Shown one piece after another: positions 1 to 9,769 of a stretch of DNA of 64,000 bases (its first letter is position 1; each line of letters starts with the position of its first letter). The notes under the pieces were generated by a model. It was not told the origin of the DNA. It made no database searches and saw only the letters and a list, made by a program, of their open reading frames with translations. This DNA is from Ilyonectria destructans. Taxonomy: Eukaryota > Ascomycota > Sordariomycetes > Hypocreales > Nectriaceae. The position numbers and the translations under genes are program-made. The DNA is taken from positions 682,001 to 746,000 of the forward strand of contig JAHEWK010000021.1 of the NCBI GenBank assembly GCA_020740775.1, in the 5' to 3' direction.

Positions 1-435
1 TTACACCTAACTCAAGCAGAAGAGAAAACCTCATAAAATATAACGACAAGAGCAATAATGCTATCACAAACCGAGTTCCCACGTGCATTTCACGTGTCTC
101 TTAACAAGAAACCCTCAAAAGGAGACTCCTTTACACTTAATCTCAGAGATCGAATGAGAATTCACATGCGCGCATTGCCAAATGAGGAAGAGAAGATTGG
201 CACCTCTGGGGGGCATTCGGATGGGGTTAATCCGGACCAACAGGAGATGCAGTTGCGCTTACTCTCAGTAAGCGAATGAGAATTCACATGTGCGCATTGC
301 CAAATGAGGAAGAGAAGATTGGACCAACAGGAGGTGCAGTTGCGCTTCCGAATCGGGTAATTTTGCAAGGGGGGGTGCCAAATTTCGGGGGGGAAAAATC
401 CGAGAGCTTAAGAAGACCTTTCGTACCGAAAGGCA
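1..435 (+). repeat. Helitron 3'-terminal sequence, copy 1 (cut by window edge)
   Basis: This stretch matches, with gaps, the sequence downstream of the Helitron helicase at 20146-21110. Shared blocks include the first 60 bases, the block at about 98-175, and the end, where both copies finish with the hairpin CCTTTCG-TAC-CGAAAGG (417-433 here, 21091-21107 there) followed by CA. A hairpin just inside the end is typical of Helitron 3' termini, so this is probably the tail of a Helitron whose body lies left of the window. A segment of about 55 bases beginning at 151 is repeated at 273. No CTRR end is obvious after the hairpin, so the exact terminus is uncertain. Confidence 0.6.
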
Positions 436-822
436 CAGTATAAGTGTCCGGCAAGCTTATTTGACCGGCATGCTTATCACATACGTTATTTATATGGGAT
501 TTTGAAGTGGCTAGCTCGCTTGTCTGGCTAGCTCGCTTATCATACACATTAATCTAAAAGAAAATAATTATATTAATAACTCAATAATATATTAAATAAT
601 AGCTTAAATAATCTAATTTTATAAGATTTATTAAATTAGGCCTGGTATTATATCTTGCTATAACTATAGCTATTATATCAATTACAGATTATTATAGCAG
701 TACAGTATAGATTTTAGTTGCAGCTCAGATACTAAGATTTCTTATTGTTTTTAAGAGCTTAAAGAGCTAAAATAACACTAGATTCATTTAGAAGCGATTC
801 TATAATTAATTGTAGAAGAATT
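436..822. other. AT-rich gap without a gene
   Basis: Very AT-rich sequence, especially 545-740, with no credible ORF. It separates the Helitron tail from the pogo remnant and looks like decayed transposon or intergenic DNA. Confidence 0.6.
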
Positions 823-825
823 TAG

Positions 826-1008
826 AAAATAAGGATAGCACAGAAGGCAGTTGATGAGCAGTTAGAGCAGGAAAGGCGTCAAGTTGGTGGTACCAAGAAG
901 AGGACCGAGCCGGCTCAACGGCGCTGTGGCACCTGCGGTAAGACCGGACATAATACGAGAACTTGCCAGGAGGGCAAAGAAATGTCTGACGTATATAGTT
1001 CCGACTAG
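826..1008 (+). pseudogene. pogo/Fot-type transposase, C-terminal remnant
   Basis: The frame is open from just after a stop at 823-825 to a stop at 1006-1008. It encodes a basic tail with a CCHC-like knuckle reading RRCGTCGKTGHNTRTCQ. This arrangement is common at the C-terminus of fungal pogo/Fot (Tc1-mariner) transposases. No DDE core lies upstream, so only the last 60 or so residues survive. The terminal repeat at 1061-1097, about 50 bp downstream, fits the 3' end of the same element. The family call rests on recognition of the knuckle and its position. Confidence 0.6.
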
Positions 1009-1060
1009 CTTTCAATAATTCCAATTGTTGTGGTTGTAGGTTGGCTATTTAGAGTTAATA

Positions 1061-1099
1061 GTGTGGTGGAAGTGCGCGGCATGCTTGTGGACCACGTTA
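1061..1099 (+). repeat. pogo-like terminal inverted repeat (right end) with TA target
   Basis: The segment starting TGTGGTGGAAGTGCGCG and ending ACGT, then TA, closely matches 62954-62993. Both end at the same point before a TA dinucleotide, the target of Tc1/mariner elements. It lies just past the transposase tail at 826-1008, consistent with the element's 3' end. The matching left end is not in the window. Confidence 0.55.
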
Positions 1100-1440
1100 C
1101 TTGCGAGGAAGGAGCAGCGAAATGGGCGTACAGCGAAAAGTAGGGCGACTGACTTATTTCAGCGCGCACGCATACCTTTATAACATGGACATGCCGATTC
1201 GATCCAACAGCCTTTTATCTAGTCTTCCTTTTTTCGGGCTCGACCTGCTCACGAGTCTGCTATCATCCACTGTTGTCAGGCCGGGCCGCCTAAGAAAATG
1301 ATTCAATGCCATCACCAAAGACTCTAATAGTAGATTCTTTCAACTCCTTACAGGACGCAAATTTGAAGTATAGTACCTGCCAGGGTCCGGAAAGAAGTGA
1401 TCTATTACTCTAGGATTCTGACAGGTGGATGATTTTGAAG

Positions 1441-4348
1441 TCAATAACTAGAGTTCCCAGGCGAGTCCCAAGGACCCCCCGAACTCGTTTGCCGATTTTC
1501 TAGGCCAACGCTCATGCCCCCATCGACGTCTACCAACATATTCAAAAATTCAAATTCGTTTTTGTTACTTGTATCTTCGCCGATGCACGAGATCTCGTTG
1601 ACAAAGTCTAGTACTCCTGGGGTTATTGCACTCTCACTTGTATTTCTGCCATCGCCTGTGTCGTCTTGGTGGGCAATGCCTGGTAGCTCTTGGACTCCTG
1701 GGGGAGTGTCGGTCGTAGGCGCTGGGGATTTGATGCTTGTGAGGTTAGGGTGCAATTTGTCCGCTAATGAGTCGTCAAACATCACGGACACATCGTGATT
1801 GCCCTCGTCGGTTGTTGTTGGGCTTGATGTTGTTCCCGCTTGACCATCAGATGCAGTAGGCAAAGGGAAAACATGCAAATCTTGCATGTTCGGAATTGAG
1901 TACGGAGATTCCGTTAAAGTAGGGACGCCACTGAGGATGTTTTTGAGGCTCTGCTGAAAGGCCTGGTCGGGTGATTTGGCTTGACTTAGGCTTGCCTTCA
2001 AAATCATCGTGAGCTGGATGAACTGGGACGGCCTGCATATGATAATATCCGTCCATTCCGAGGTGGTTCCGGATGGTTTCACTTGGTGGTCGAGCTCCGC
2101 AAAATCAACTACAAAACGGATCACCTCGCTGATACTCTCAACGCCATGATACTGTAGCTGATATTGTTTCATGGCATGAATGAGAGCTTGAAGGCGATGG
2201 TGATTTGCGACTGCCTTTTGGCTTTTGTCCCCTGGAAGCTGCATCTTGTGATCGATTATATGCATGAGAAGAGGCATGGCGATGAATGCAACTCTATTCT
2301 AGGTGAGTTCAGCGCTTGTTGCCTGAAGGGGAAGATTTACTGACATGCTTATCGGAAAATAGCGGACGATCCCCAGCTGTACTGACTGCCGGAGGCAATC
2401 GGTGATACTAATCGCAGCATCTCGAGCCTCAAGGCTCTTCTCGAACACTTTCAGTGAACTCGGACTTCCTTCCTTTGATAGGAATAAAGTAGCGAGGATG
2501 TCTTTGGAGTGAAGACTTAATCTTGCGGTGCTAGATCGTAATATGGTTAGATTTTGTCGCCATAGTTTCACTTTGTTGGCTCAGATGCTGACTTACTGAT
2601 AAAAGATGTACATGAAAGTTGTCTGGATGATGACTGATTGGTGTTGAAATCCATCTGCTTCTCTTGACAATGGGTGGTCCTGCTGGGTCTTGAGATACCA
2701 ATCCTGTAGGGCGGATTTGCATGATACTAATTTCGCCTGCTCCGAGCTCTTCACAGTATGTCCACCATACAGGGCATCCTCTGACTGACATACGAGAGGT
2801 AAAAGGTCGGTCAAAACGGTGCAAAGTTCCATTGTACGTATGAAAATGCAATAGAGACGTCTTTGTGTACGAGAATCGTAGACCAAAGAACTCCCGATTT
2901 GATCTTCAAAGTCGTTCAAGTCCGGTGGCCGGCACGGTTGGGTTATCTGGACACTCCGTTGTAAGCCAAGAGAGAGGGTCTTGTCACGGAGAATGCAGCA
3001 CCACCAGAGTCGCTTCAGGCTGCTTGCTTGTTTGATCTGGTTGTTTTTGTCGTAAGAGACACGGCGTGAACTCATTACATGATCGGTGTGAGCAGATCTA
3101 GCATGATCAATTGCGATTCCAAGCCAGATCGTGTTTGGTCTCGTCGGTCCGACTCCGAAAGAAAATGGCAGGAACGTAAGAAGAATTGCGGTTTGAGCAA
3201 GCACAAGGGAGGAAGATTCTGTTCTCATGTCATATAGAATCTAGAGATGTTAGTTAAAAGACAATGTTCACTGCCATGTGGTAAACGATTCGCCTAGTAC
3301 CTTTGCTCTGATATATAGCTTAGCTGATGCTGAGCGAGGACAACTGAAACCCAATGCTTCTACAATGGGCTGAGAAACAAACTTATTCCTTGGTTAGCAT
3401 TTACTGTCCAAGTGTCGACATAATTTAGTATAACTTACGCTACAAGCGCTGAATAACATGGCTTGAAACAAAACCACAGGCATCTTGTCAGGTATATTAT
3501 CATCAGCATTCTTGCGGCCGTACAAGTCCCAAAAATGTCTCTCGTCGAGGAACGGCACCACTGGGTGGACATGGAGAAAATACTGCCGGACAAACTCGTC
3601 TAAAATTAGTCTCGGGGGCAACCACAGGCATCTCTGCAGACGGAGAGAGCTGATTTCCTGCAGAGACATCCTGGATAAGTCGGGAAGATTTATAAATGGC
3701 AAGTCGGAAGTATACGAATCGTCGTTGTGGTATAGTGATAAGCAATGATCACCCCCCAGGAACATCCCGCTGTCGAGTGAGAGTTCGCGGTATGATGGAC
3801 CGTCTGCAAGATGAGAATCTGTCGACTTCAAGAATTCTAATCCATCTATGAAAGATGAAACCATGGGTGCGGGGTGGCCTGCGAACGGGTATGTGTCATC
3901 GCGAGGATCGCCTGTCGTCAGTGTCGCTATATCACCCATTGATGGGGCATCCAAGTGGTTTGGCTCTCCGTCGATCAGGTCTTCTGCCTGCTCGCCACCA
4001 TGCGTCACAGGTGATAATGGTGTAGCTGATGCGCTGACGATGTTGCCAAATTCGTCAGTTGGAACCTTTTGACTATCAGACTAGTTAGTCCACCTGAAGA
4101 GAACGTTGAGCCATTGCATCGTTCTACCCTTTCAACATTCTTCTAGTTATCACACATCTGTTGTTGTCAAGGACACAATTCCGGCATGGTGGTCCTGAGA
4201 AGACTACATCGCATCGCACTTTTCTTCGCCGACATTGTAAACATGCTTTTGGTGCGCGTTTCCTGGATTCTTTTATTGAGAGTTGGCGAGTCTCGTTTGT
4301 GGCCTGACGAGTCGACTCGAGTAGTGTGGCACCACCAGTCGCCGGCAT
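1441..4348 (-). CDS. Zn2Cys6 transcription factor, cutinase transcription factor 1 beta / FarB-like
   Basis: Six exons: 4348-4128, 4072-3439, 3381-3301, 3240-2597, 2530-2341 and 2298-1441, giving 875 residues. All introns (55, 57, 60, 66 and 42 nt) are GT-AG and several carry CTAAC. The Zn2Cys6 cluster is at residues 36-65 with spacing C-X2-C-X6-C-X8-C-X2-C-X6-C. The middle-homology (fungal_trans) domain follows, with KRLWWCCILRDK at about 388-399. The C-terminal 200 residues are Ser/Thr/Pro/Asp-rich, as in activation regions. Length and the domain wording resemble cutinase transcription factor 1 beta and Aspergillus FarA/FarB, nuclear activators of fatty-acid and cutin use; that identity is recognised, not searched. 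The start is the first ATG in the frame; open sequence extends 13 codons upstream without an ATG. The gene appears intact. Fatty-acid-type genes lie next door. The 42-nt last intron is unusually short and is the least certain junction. Confidence 0.82.
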
Positions 4349-4593
4349 CGTCACAGTCGAGGCAACTCGGCGTTTGTTTGAGACCAAATGAAATACACTG
4401 AATCAAAGACGAATAGGAGAAAGAGTGGAATGGTTTGTTGTATTAAATAGAACGGATACGAGAGTCAATGCCTCTAGTTCCTGGGCTATAGAGGTACATG
4501 CGAGAGTAAGTCAGCTGGCGGGACAATGCAATCCTGAGTCGGAAATTCACGAGCTGGAAACTTCCCGCGGCCCCGCTTCCCCGCAATTCGGAA

Positions 4594-4599
4594 CCTCGG
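4594..4599. promoter_or_regulatory. CCTCGG hexamer upstream of the Zn2Cys6 gene
   Basis: CCTCGG lies about 250 bp upstream of the transcription factor start. In Aspergillus nidulans FarA and FarB bind the core CCTCGG in fatty-acid catabolism genes. A second copy on the other strand is at 4858-4863. The pair would allow self-regulation if the encoded factor is a FarB orthologue. A 6-mer alone is weak evidence. Confidence 0.4.
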
Positions 4600-4857
4600 G
4601 ACCCGCAAGTGAGTTCCCAGCTGATCCGATTGGCTTCCTCCTCGAGACTAGCTACCTTGGAGCGCACCTTTTCGGCACCGGAGGAGGATTGGACTCCCGC
4701 TGACGGGCGACAGGCCTGACACATTGCGCCCCTGAGCCGATGTCATGCTGGATTAGCCGGGGAGATGTAGCTGCAGGAGGCAAACTAAGAATACTTGTAT
4801 TGACGTGCTTTAGCGAAACCTATAGTAGAGGGGACTAAGGGTAGGAAAGCTGCCTTT

Positions 4858-4863
4858 CCGAGG
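4858..4863. promoter_or_regulatory. CCGAGG hexamer upstream of the Zn2Cys6 gene
   Basis: Reverse complement of CCTCGG, about 510 bp upstream of the transcription factor start and about 430 bp past the aldo-keto reductase stop. It is a second candidate FarA/FarB-type site in the same intergenic region. Confidence 0.35.
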
Positions 4864-5292
4864 GATTGAGTTCAGCCCCCCTTGGAGCCAAGAGGCATTG
4901 CAAGAGGACTGGTTGAGGCGTGGGGCGGCAGCAACTTCACGTAGTTGAGCCCAGCACGTCCTGTGCTCCTCCTGCAGACCTGCCGAGATGGAAAATACAT
5001 ATACTTATGTACTTGGAAGGATTGAACTCTTGTTTCCACATACGCGAGCTAGTCTTGGACAAGTTCGTCGAACTTAGTATTCAACGAGAGCTTTCCATCC
5101 AACCTATAATCACATCGTCAAACATGTCCACATAATCGAAAAGTGCACTTCCCATCGGCTTCGGCGCTATGGCAGTCGCTCTGGGACAAATAAGAAGATA
5201 CTGGAGAGGAGCCGCTGAAGCCACGTTCAAATTGTTGACTTTCCCCGTCATTGCAAACTTCCTACCTCGCTGTCGTGAAGATTGTATGCTGT

Positions 5293-6435
5293 TCACAAAG
5301 GCGCGGAGACGCTATAAGGGCCTAGCTGCTCGAACCTATCACCAGCGATTCCAGCCTCGTTCACCATCTTTCTGATATCTTGCTCCTCCTCTTTAGTGAG
5401 CGCCACCTTGACCGCAGCAACGTTTTCCTCCAAGTACTCGATCTTCTTCGTACCGGGAATTGGAATAATATCCTCCCCCTGCGACAAGATCCACGCCAAG
5501 GCGAGCTGTCCGGAGGTGCAACCCTTGTGGGCAGCCATCTCCTGGAACTTCTCTACCAGCTTCAGATTCTTAGGGAAGTTCTCGTCGTTATAACGAGGGT
5601 AGAAACGGCGAGTGTCGGTCAGCTCGAAATCATCCTTTGACTTATATTTCCCCGTCATGATGCCACGACCCAGAGGTGAGTAGGCGAAGACGGTTACACC
5701 CAGTTCCCGGCAAGTGGCTAGAAGGTCGGTGCCGGATTCGTTCTCAATATCAATATCCCAGGGGTTGTACTCGACCTGCACGGCGGCCACAGGGTGCACA
5801 GCATAGGCACGTCGCAGAGCGCTCGACGAACACTCAGAAATGCCAATGTACTTGATCTTTCCCTCGCTACACAGCTATTAATCACATATCGGAGAATGGG
5901 TTGGTAAAAGAAACTCACTTCTTCAGCTTGCTCAGCTCCTCTACCGTCTTCTCAATAGGGGTGACCTTATCGAGACGGTGGATATAGTACAGATCGATGC
6001 TGTTTACATTCATTCGCTGGAGAGCCCGCTCACAGGCCGCCCGACAGGATTCGGGAGAGGAATCAACGGAAAAGTCGTGCGAGCCGTCTTCCTTAACGGC
6101 AACCTTGATGGCGAACTTGCTGGCTAGGAAGATATCATGCCGGCGCTCCGGGTGCAACTTGAACCACTTGCCAATCAGGTCCTCACAATCGCCGTAGAAG
6201 TCTGAAGTGTCCCAATTCGTACAACCGAGCTCCCAGGCGCGGTCGAGGACGCGGAAGCGCTCTTCGTCGGACCTGGTGGAAAGTCAGAAGATGACTACAT
6301 TGGTTAGGACTCGAATCTCACGTACCCCGTGGCACCGTATGCGACGCTCAAACCCATCATGCCGAAGCCGACGGCGCTGATTTCGGGGCCATTCTTGGCC
6401 AGCTTGCGAGTCAGGAGCTTGCTAGGAGGCGCCAT
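5293..6435 (-). CDS. Aldo-keto reductase (pyridoxal-reductase-like group)
   Basis: Three exons, 6435-6326, 6272-5919 and 5866-5293, give 345 residues, the usual AKR length. Introns are 53 and 52 nt with GT-AG ends. The catalytic tetrad of NAD(P)H-dependent aldo-keto reductases is visible: Asp58 and Tyr63 in NWDTSDFYGD, Lys89 in LASKF and His135 in YYIHRLD. The C-terminal cofactor-binding part has FAYSPLGRGIMTGKY and IIPIPGTKKIEYLEEN. It should be a cytosolic TIM-barrel enzyme reducing an aldehyde or ketone; the substrate cannot be read from sequence. The start ATG begins MAPPSKLLTRKL, typical of this group. It lies between the transcription factor and the CoA ligase on the same strand and has a CCGAGG hexamer about 190 bp upstream. 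Confidence 0.88.
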
Positions 6436-6626
6436 GTCGGTTTAGATGGATTCAGGTTTGTAGAGAGCGGTATAGAAGCGATGAGCCGTGCGAGGTTATA
6501 TGGCTCAGTCGCCTTTCATAGCAACTGAAGGAGATAGAGGTTCGTCTTTATACTGATTTAGGGGTTTGAGTATGACGTAGACCACGCTGCTGAACCCCGT
6601 GGCAGTGATGGCGTGCCAAAACATAG

Positions 6627-6632
6627 CCGAGG
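6627..6632. promoter_or_regulatory. CCGAGG hexamer upstream of the aldo-keto reductase
   Basis: A single CCGAGG about 190 bp upstream of the reductase start, just before the 64-bp tandem repeat. It matches the FarA/FarB core site seen upstream of the other genes of this island. Confidence 0.35.
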
Positions 6633-6648
6633 CAAAACAGGTTGGTCC

Positions 6649-6790
6649 TGTCGAGGCGAAGGTAGCAGTTAGCTAGCCCCGGAGAGTCCGTTAACACCGG
6701 GGGACGTGCAGCTGTCGAGGCGAAGGTAGCAGTTAGATAGCCCCGGTGAGTCCGTTAACACCGGGGGACGTACAGCTGTCGAGGCGAACC
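6649..6790. repeat. 64-bp tandem repeat (two copies plus a partial third)
   Basis: Units start TGTCGAGGCGAAGG at 6649 and 6713, and a partial third starts at 6777, so the period is exactly 64. The two full units differ at only a few positions. The array sits in the promoter side of the aldo-keto reductase. Confidence 0.85.
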
Positions 6791-6998
6791 TTGCCGATAG
6801 ACGGGGCGGCTCTAACCTGCATGAAAGCGGAGCGGTGCAGCACCAAGCCCGTGTTGCATTAAGTCCGGTTCATGCTAAGACTCACCTCAGGCCCGTACGA
6901 TTCTCTGGAGCAGAGGCAAACGTCATTCATCTCCAGACAAGACTCCGATGCATAAGAAGTTGGGCTTGAGAATGGGGGCGGACGAACACCTGCCCGAA

Positions 6999-7370
6999 TC
7001 ACATCCGGGTTGTCCCCGTACCGAGCTGAACGGCTTGACAAATGCACCAAATGGTATCCACCCCCTTATCAAAATTTGCATCGGCTCTCACGCCATGGGC
7101 CTTGAATATCTTTAGCATTGAGTCCATCCCAAGGAAATATGACAACACGAAATGAGATTGCTCGATCCAATCCTTCAAACAAGCCCCTTCCTTGAGCAGC
7201 AGTTGAAGTCTCGCATGGCAATGTGCTCGGTCGCAATAGACCACTAGATAGATGGCTGGAGGTCTGCCAACTGCGTGTGGTGACTCATCAACGTCGGAAT
7301 TGTGGTCAACCAAGTCGGTACTATTCGGTATTATTCGTGATGGTGGATGCGCAACAAGTCTGAGAATGGC
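6999..7370 (-). pseudogene. Possible ankyrin-repeat remnant
   Basis: An open frame without a good ATG start reads like a weak ankyrin unit, with LVDHNSDVDESP, then VVYCDRAHCHARLQLLLKEG. It lies between the reductase and the CoA ligase. There is no complete domain and no intron model that extends it. I treat it as a fragment or chance ORF; the ankyrin resemblance is an impression only. Confidence 0.2.
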
Positions 7371-7444
7371 CAAAGTTGTGGCAGAGGTCGCCGGTGTGCC
7401 AACACTTTAGGAAAGGTAATATTGTGCTATGGTCAATCTACAAC

Positions 7445-9115
7445 TCAGAGCTTTTCCTTCTGCCGTCGTTCCATCTCCTTCCTAGCATCCCTCTTCCCCC
7501 ATTCCTTCATCAACTTCCTAATGATTTTGCCGCTTGCGAGTCTCGGTATTTCATCAACCACCTGAACACCACCAGAAAGCGCCTTGTGTTTTGCCACTCT
7601 CGAAGCCACGAACAACTCGATATCTTTCCTAGTGACCTTGCCCTTGGCGGGCTCTCGTAACACAATGTACGCCCGTGGCTTTTCCTCTCCCAAGATTGAC
7701 ATGCCCACAACGGCGGCGTCGACCACAGCTTCGTGCTCCAGGAGGACGGATTCTAGCTCTGCCGGAGAGACCTGAAGGCTATTGACTTTGATAAGTTCCT
7801 TTTTCCTATCAACGATCCAGAATTTCCCCCCCTGAAAGCGTGCAATGTCACCAGTTTTGACCCAACCGTCGGACGTTTTGGTTTCATTCGTTGCGGACTC
7901 GTTTCGCCAATACCCTAGCATCATCTGGGGGCCTCTTACCCATAGTTCTCCTGGCGTTTCTGCGTCCAAGATTTCGGTTTGTTGTTCATCCACCAGGACT
8001 GCCTGCGTGTTAGGCAAGAGGCATCCAACGCTGCCAGAGGTGCCGGAAACTGTCGTTGAGTTCATGATTCCGCTACAAGTTGTCTCCGTCATACCCCACC
8101 CTTGAGTCACCACTAGGTTGAAACGACGAGCAACTTCGTTCTGTAGCTCCACTGGGAGCGGTGCCGCGCCGGTGAGAATGTGTCTAACACTGCTCAGATC
8201 ATAGTGATACGTTTCGAATCTCTTAGTCAACATAACCAAAATGGGCGGGACAGTTTGTAGTGCCGTAACCTTGAAGCGTTCTATCGATTCAAGATAATGC
8301 TGGAATTTGAATTTCGGCATGATGTAGACGGGTATCTGGAGCCGACATGCGATATTGATTGTCCAAAGCTGCGAGTAGGCATGATAAAGTGGTAAGAAGG
8401 TAAGCCAGGTTTCTGGTGCCGGGTTTGTGTCCGAATATTGGGTACTTTCGTATCGATTGAAAATCGTCTGCATGGTGTTTGCAACAAGATTGTGGTGGCT
8501 TATGCAGACGCCCTTTGGAAGTCCTGTGGTACCACTGGAGAAGTTGATAGCAGCAGGAGTAGACAAGGCTGTGTCACCCGTCAGAGGATCCCAGTCCCAC
8601 GTTCCAGATTCCGCAGCAGAGGCACACATTGTTCTCCAGTCCTGAACACCGCGGGAAGAGCCGCATTCAATATCTGAAAATTGGAACAGGCGGTTCTGGG
8701 GGATCCCAGCCTTCGTTGCAGCAGCCAATGCCGTGTCTAAAAGGTCTGGATAGACGAGCACTACTGCTGGCTCAACGGCCTCCATTTGATATGCAACCTC
8801 TTGCACAGTGTAGCTCGGACTCACTCCGGTAAATATTCGCTTTGATCCCGCGGCACCGAGATATGCCAAAGGAACAAAGATATGGTTGGGAGTGAAAACC
8901 ATGACCGTCTGGCCTTCGCGCACGCCCAACCTCTCAAGTCCGACAGCAAATCTCCTTACCCAGGTCAGTATTTGGACTCTTGTGAGAGAGAGCGATGGCA
9001 TCGTCGAATCGATCCATTGTGGCTTGTCTGAGACCGGACGGTCTTTTGGGAAAAGGTATGACAGAATATTGCATCTAGGGATGACCAATGGCGCATAGGG
9101 AGAGTCGTAAGGCAT
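7445..9115 (-). CDS. AMP-dependent CoA ligase (4-coumarate/medium-chain acyl-CoA ligase type)
   Basis: Intronless, 556 residues from the chosen ATG (MPYDSPYAPLVIP), the usual length of 4CL-like acyl-CoA synthetases. The open frame continues about 100 codons upstream but that part has no family likeness. The adenylate-forming signature SSGTTGLPKG is at 193-202, followed by GWGMTETT, VKTGD and IVDRKKELIKVNSLQVSPAE. The C-terminal catalytic lysine is probably Lys530 in LASGKIIRK. The enzyme activates a carboxylic acid with ATP to the acyl-AMP and then the CoA thioester. The last residues, KEKL, resemble but do not match a standard PTS1 tripeptide, so peroxisomal import is uncertain. It is divergent from the thiolase gene, sharing a 654-bp intergenic region with two CCTCGG sites. 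The exact acid is unknown. Confidence 0.9.
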   Translation of the reverse strand: MPYDSPYAPLVIPRCNILSYLFPKDRPVSDKPQWIDSTMPSLSLTRVQILTWVRRFAVGLERLGVREGQTVMVFTPNHIFVPLAYLGAAGSKRIFTGVSPSYTVQEVAYQMEAVEPAVVLVYPDLLDTALAAATKAGIPQNRLFQFSDIECGSSRGVQDWRTMCASAAESGTWDWDPLTGDTALSTPAAINFSSGTTGLPKGVCISHHNLVANTMQTIFNRYESTQYSDTNPAPETWLTFLPLYHAYSQLWTINIACRLQIPVYIMPKFKFQHYLESIERFKVTALQTVPPILVMLTKRFETYHYDLSSVRHILTGAAPLPVELQNEVARRFNLVVTQGWGMTETTCSGIMNSTTVSGTSGSVGCLLPNTQAVLVDEQQTEILDAETPGELWVRGPQMMLGYWRNESATNETKTSDGWVKTGDIARFQGGKFWIVDRKKELIKVNSLQVSPAELESVLLEHEAVVDAAVVGMSILGEEKPRAYIVLREPAKGKVTRKDIELFVASRVAKHKALSGGVQVVDEIPRLASGKIIRKLMKEWGKRDARKEMERRQKEKL

Positions 9116-9544
9116 TGTTTGGATGTGCTTGGAATGAAAATGTTTTGAGGGATCAAGATCGACCGCGACTTGTAGACCTACAGTCCGGCAGGAAACTTCA
9201 GGAATAAATCTCAGAATCAACGGTTCGGGATGACAATGGCGGCTCGGTCTCGCCCCCATTTTCCCAGACCACAAACTGAAGCTATACCTTTTTTGGTGAG
9301 ATGGTGGATAATATGTGGGAACCCACCATTCATACATCTTCCGCGGCCCGCGGAAAGCCTTTTTCCCCCTGCCAGGCACGACTTCATTTGCATCGGTCGG
9401 GCACGTTTTTCCAGTCACTTAGTGCACCGCGGCATTATCAACTCAACAAAAGTGTATTGTTATCCGGAGCTTCCTTCATGGCTTCCGTGGCATGGGTTTG
9501 TAGCTGGGGCCGTGACGATTCGGCAAAGCCCGTCCATCCAATTC

Positions 9545-9550
9545 CCTCGG
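9545..9550. promoter_or_regulatory. CCTCGG hexamer in the ligase/thiolase divergent promoter
   Basis: One of two CCTCGG copies 67 bp apart in the same orientation, 220 bp upstream of the thiolase start. It matches the FarA/FarB core site. Confidence 0.4.
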
Positions 9551-9580
9551 CAACTGGAAGATTTCCTACGCCATCCTCCC

Positions 9581-9612
9581 ATACATACATACATACATAC
9601 ATACATACATAC
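9581..9612. repeat. (ATAC)n microsatellite
   Basis: Eight tandem ATAC units directly before the second CCTCGG hexamer, in the divergent promoter between the CoA ligase and the thiolase. Confidence 0.95.
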
Positions 9613-9617
9613 CTCGG
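9612..9617. promoter_or_regulatory. CCTCGG hexamer in the ligase/thiolase divergent promoter
   Basis: Second CCTCGG, 153 bp upstream of the thiolase ATG and abutting the ATAC microsatellite. Repeat-length change would alter its spacing to the upstream site only if it expanded between the two, which it does. Confidence 0.4.
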
Positions 9618-9769
9618 AACGAGCCTAGTCAACCAGGGGTTTATAAGTTGATGCGCCATCGTGAGACTTGATTGCTTGCCATTGCTTTTCTATCCGCACT
9701 CAGCCAACCTTGTTTTCTCTACACCCATTGAGACCGCCACTTGCCCCTTACCCACTGGCCGTCATCGCC

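Noticed and set aside
7445..9418. Longer N-terminus of the CoA ligase starting at 9418
   Set aside because: The extra 100 codons lack family likeness, and the family's usual length is reached from the ATG at 9115.
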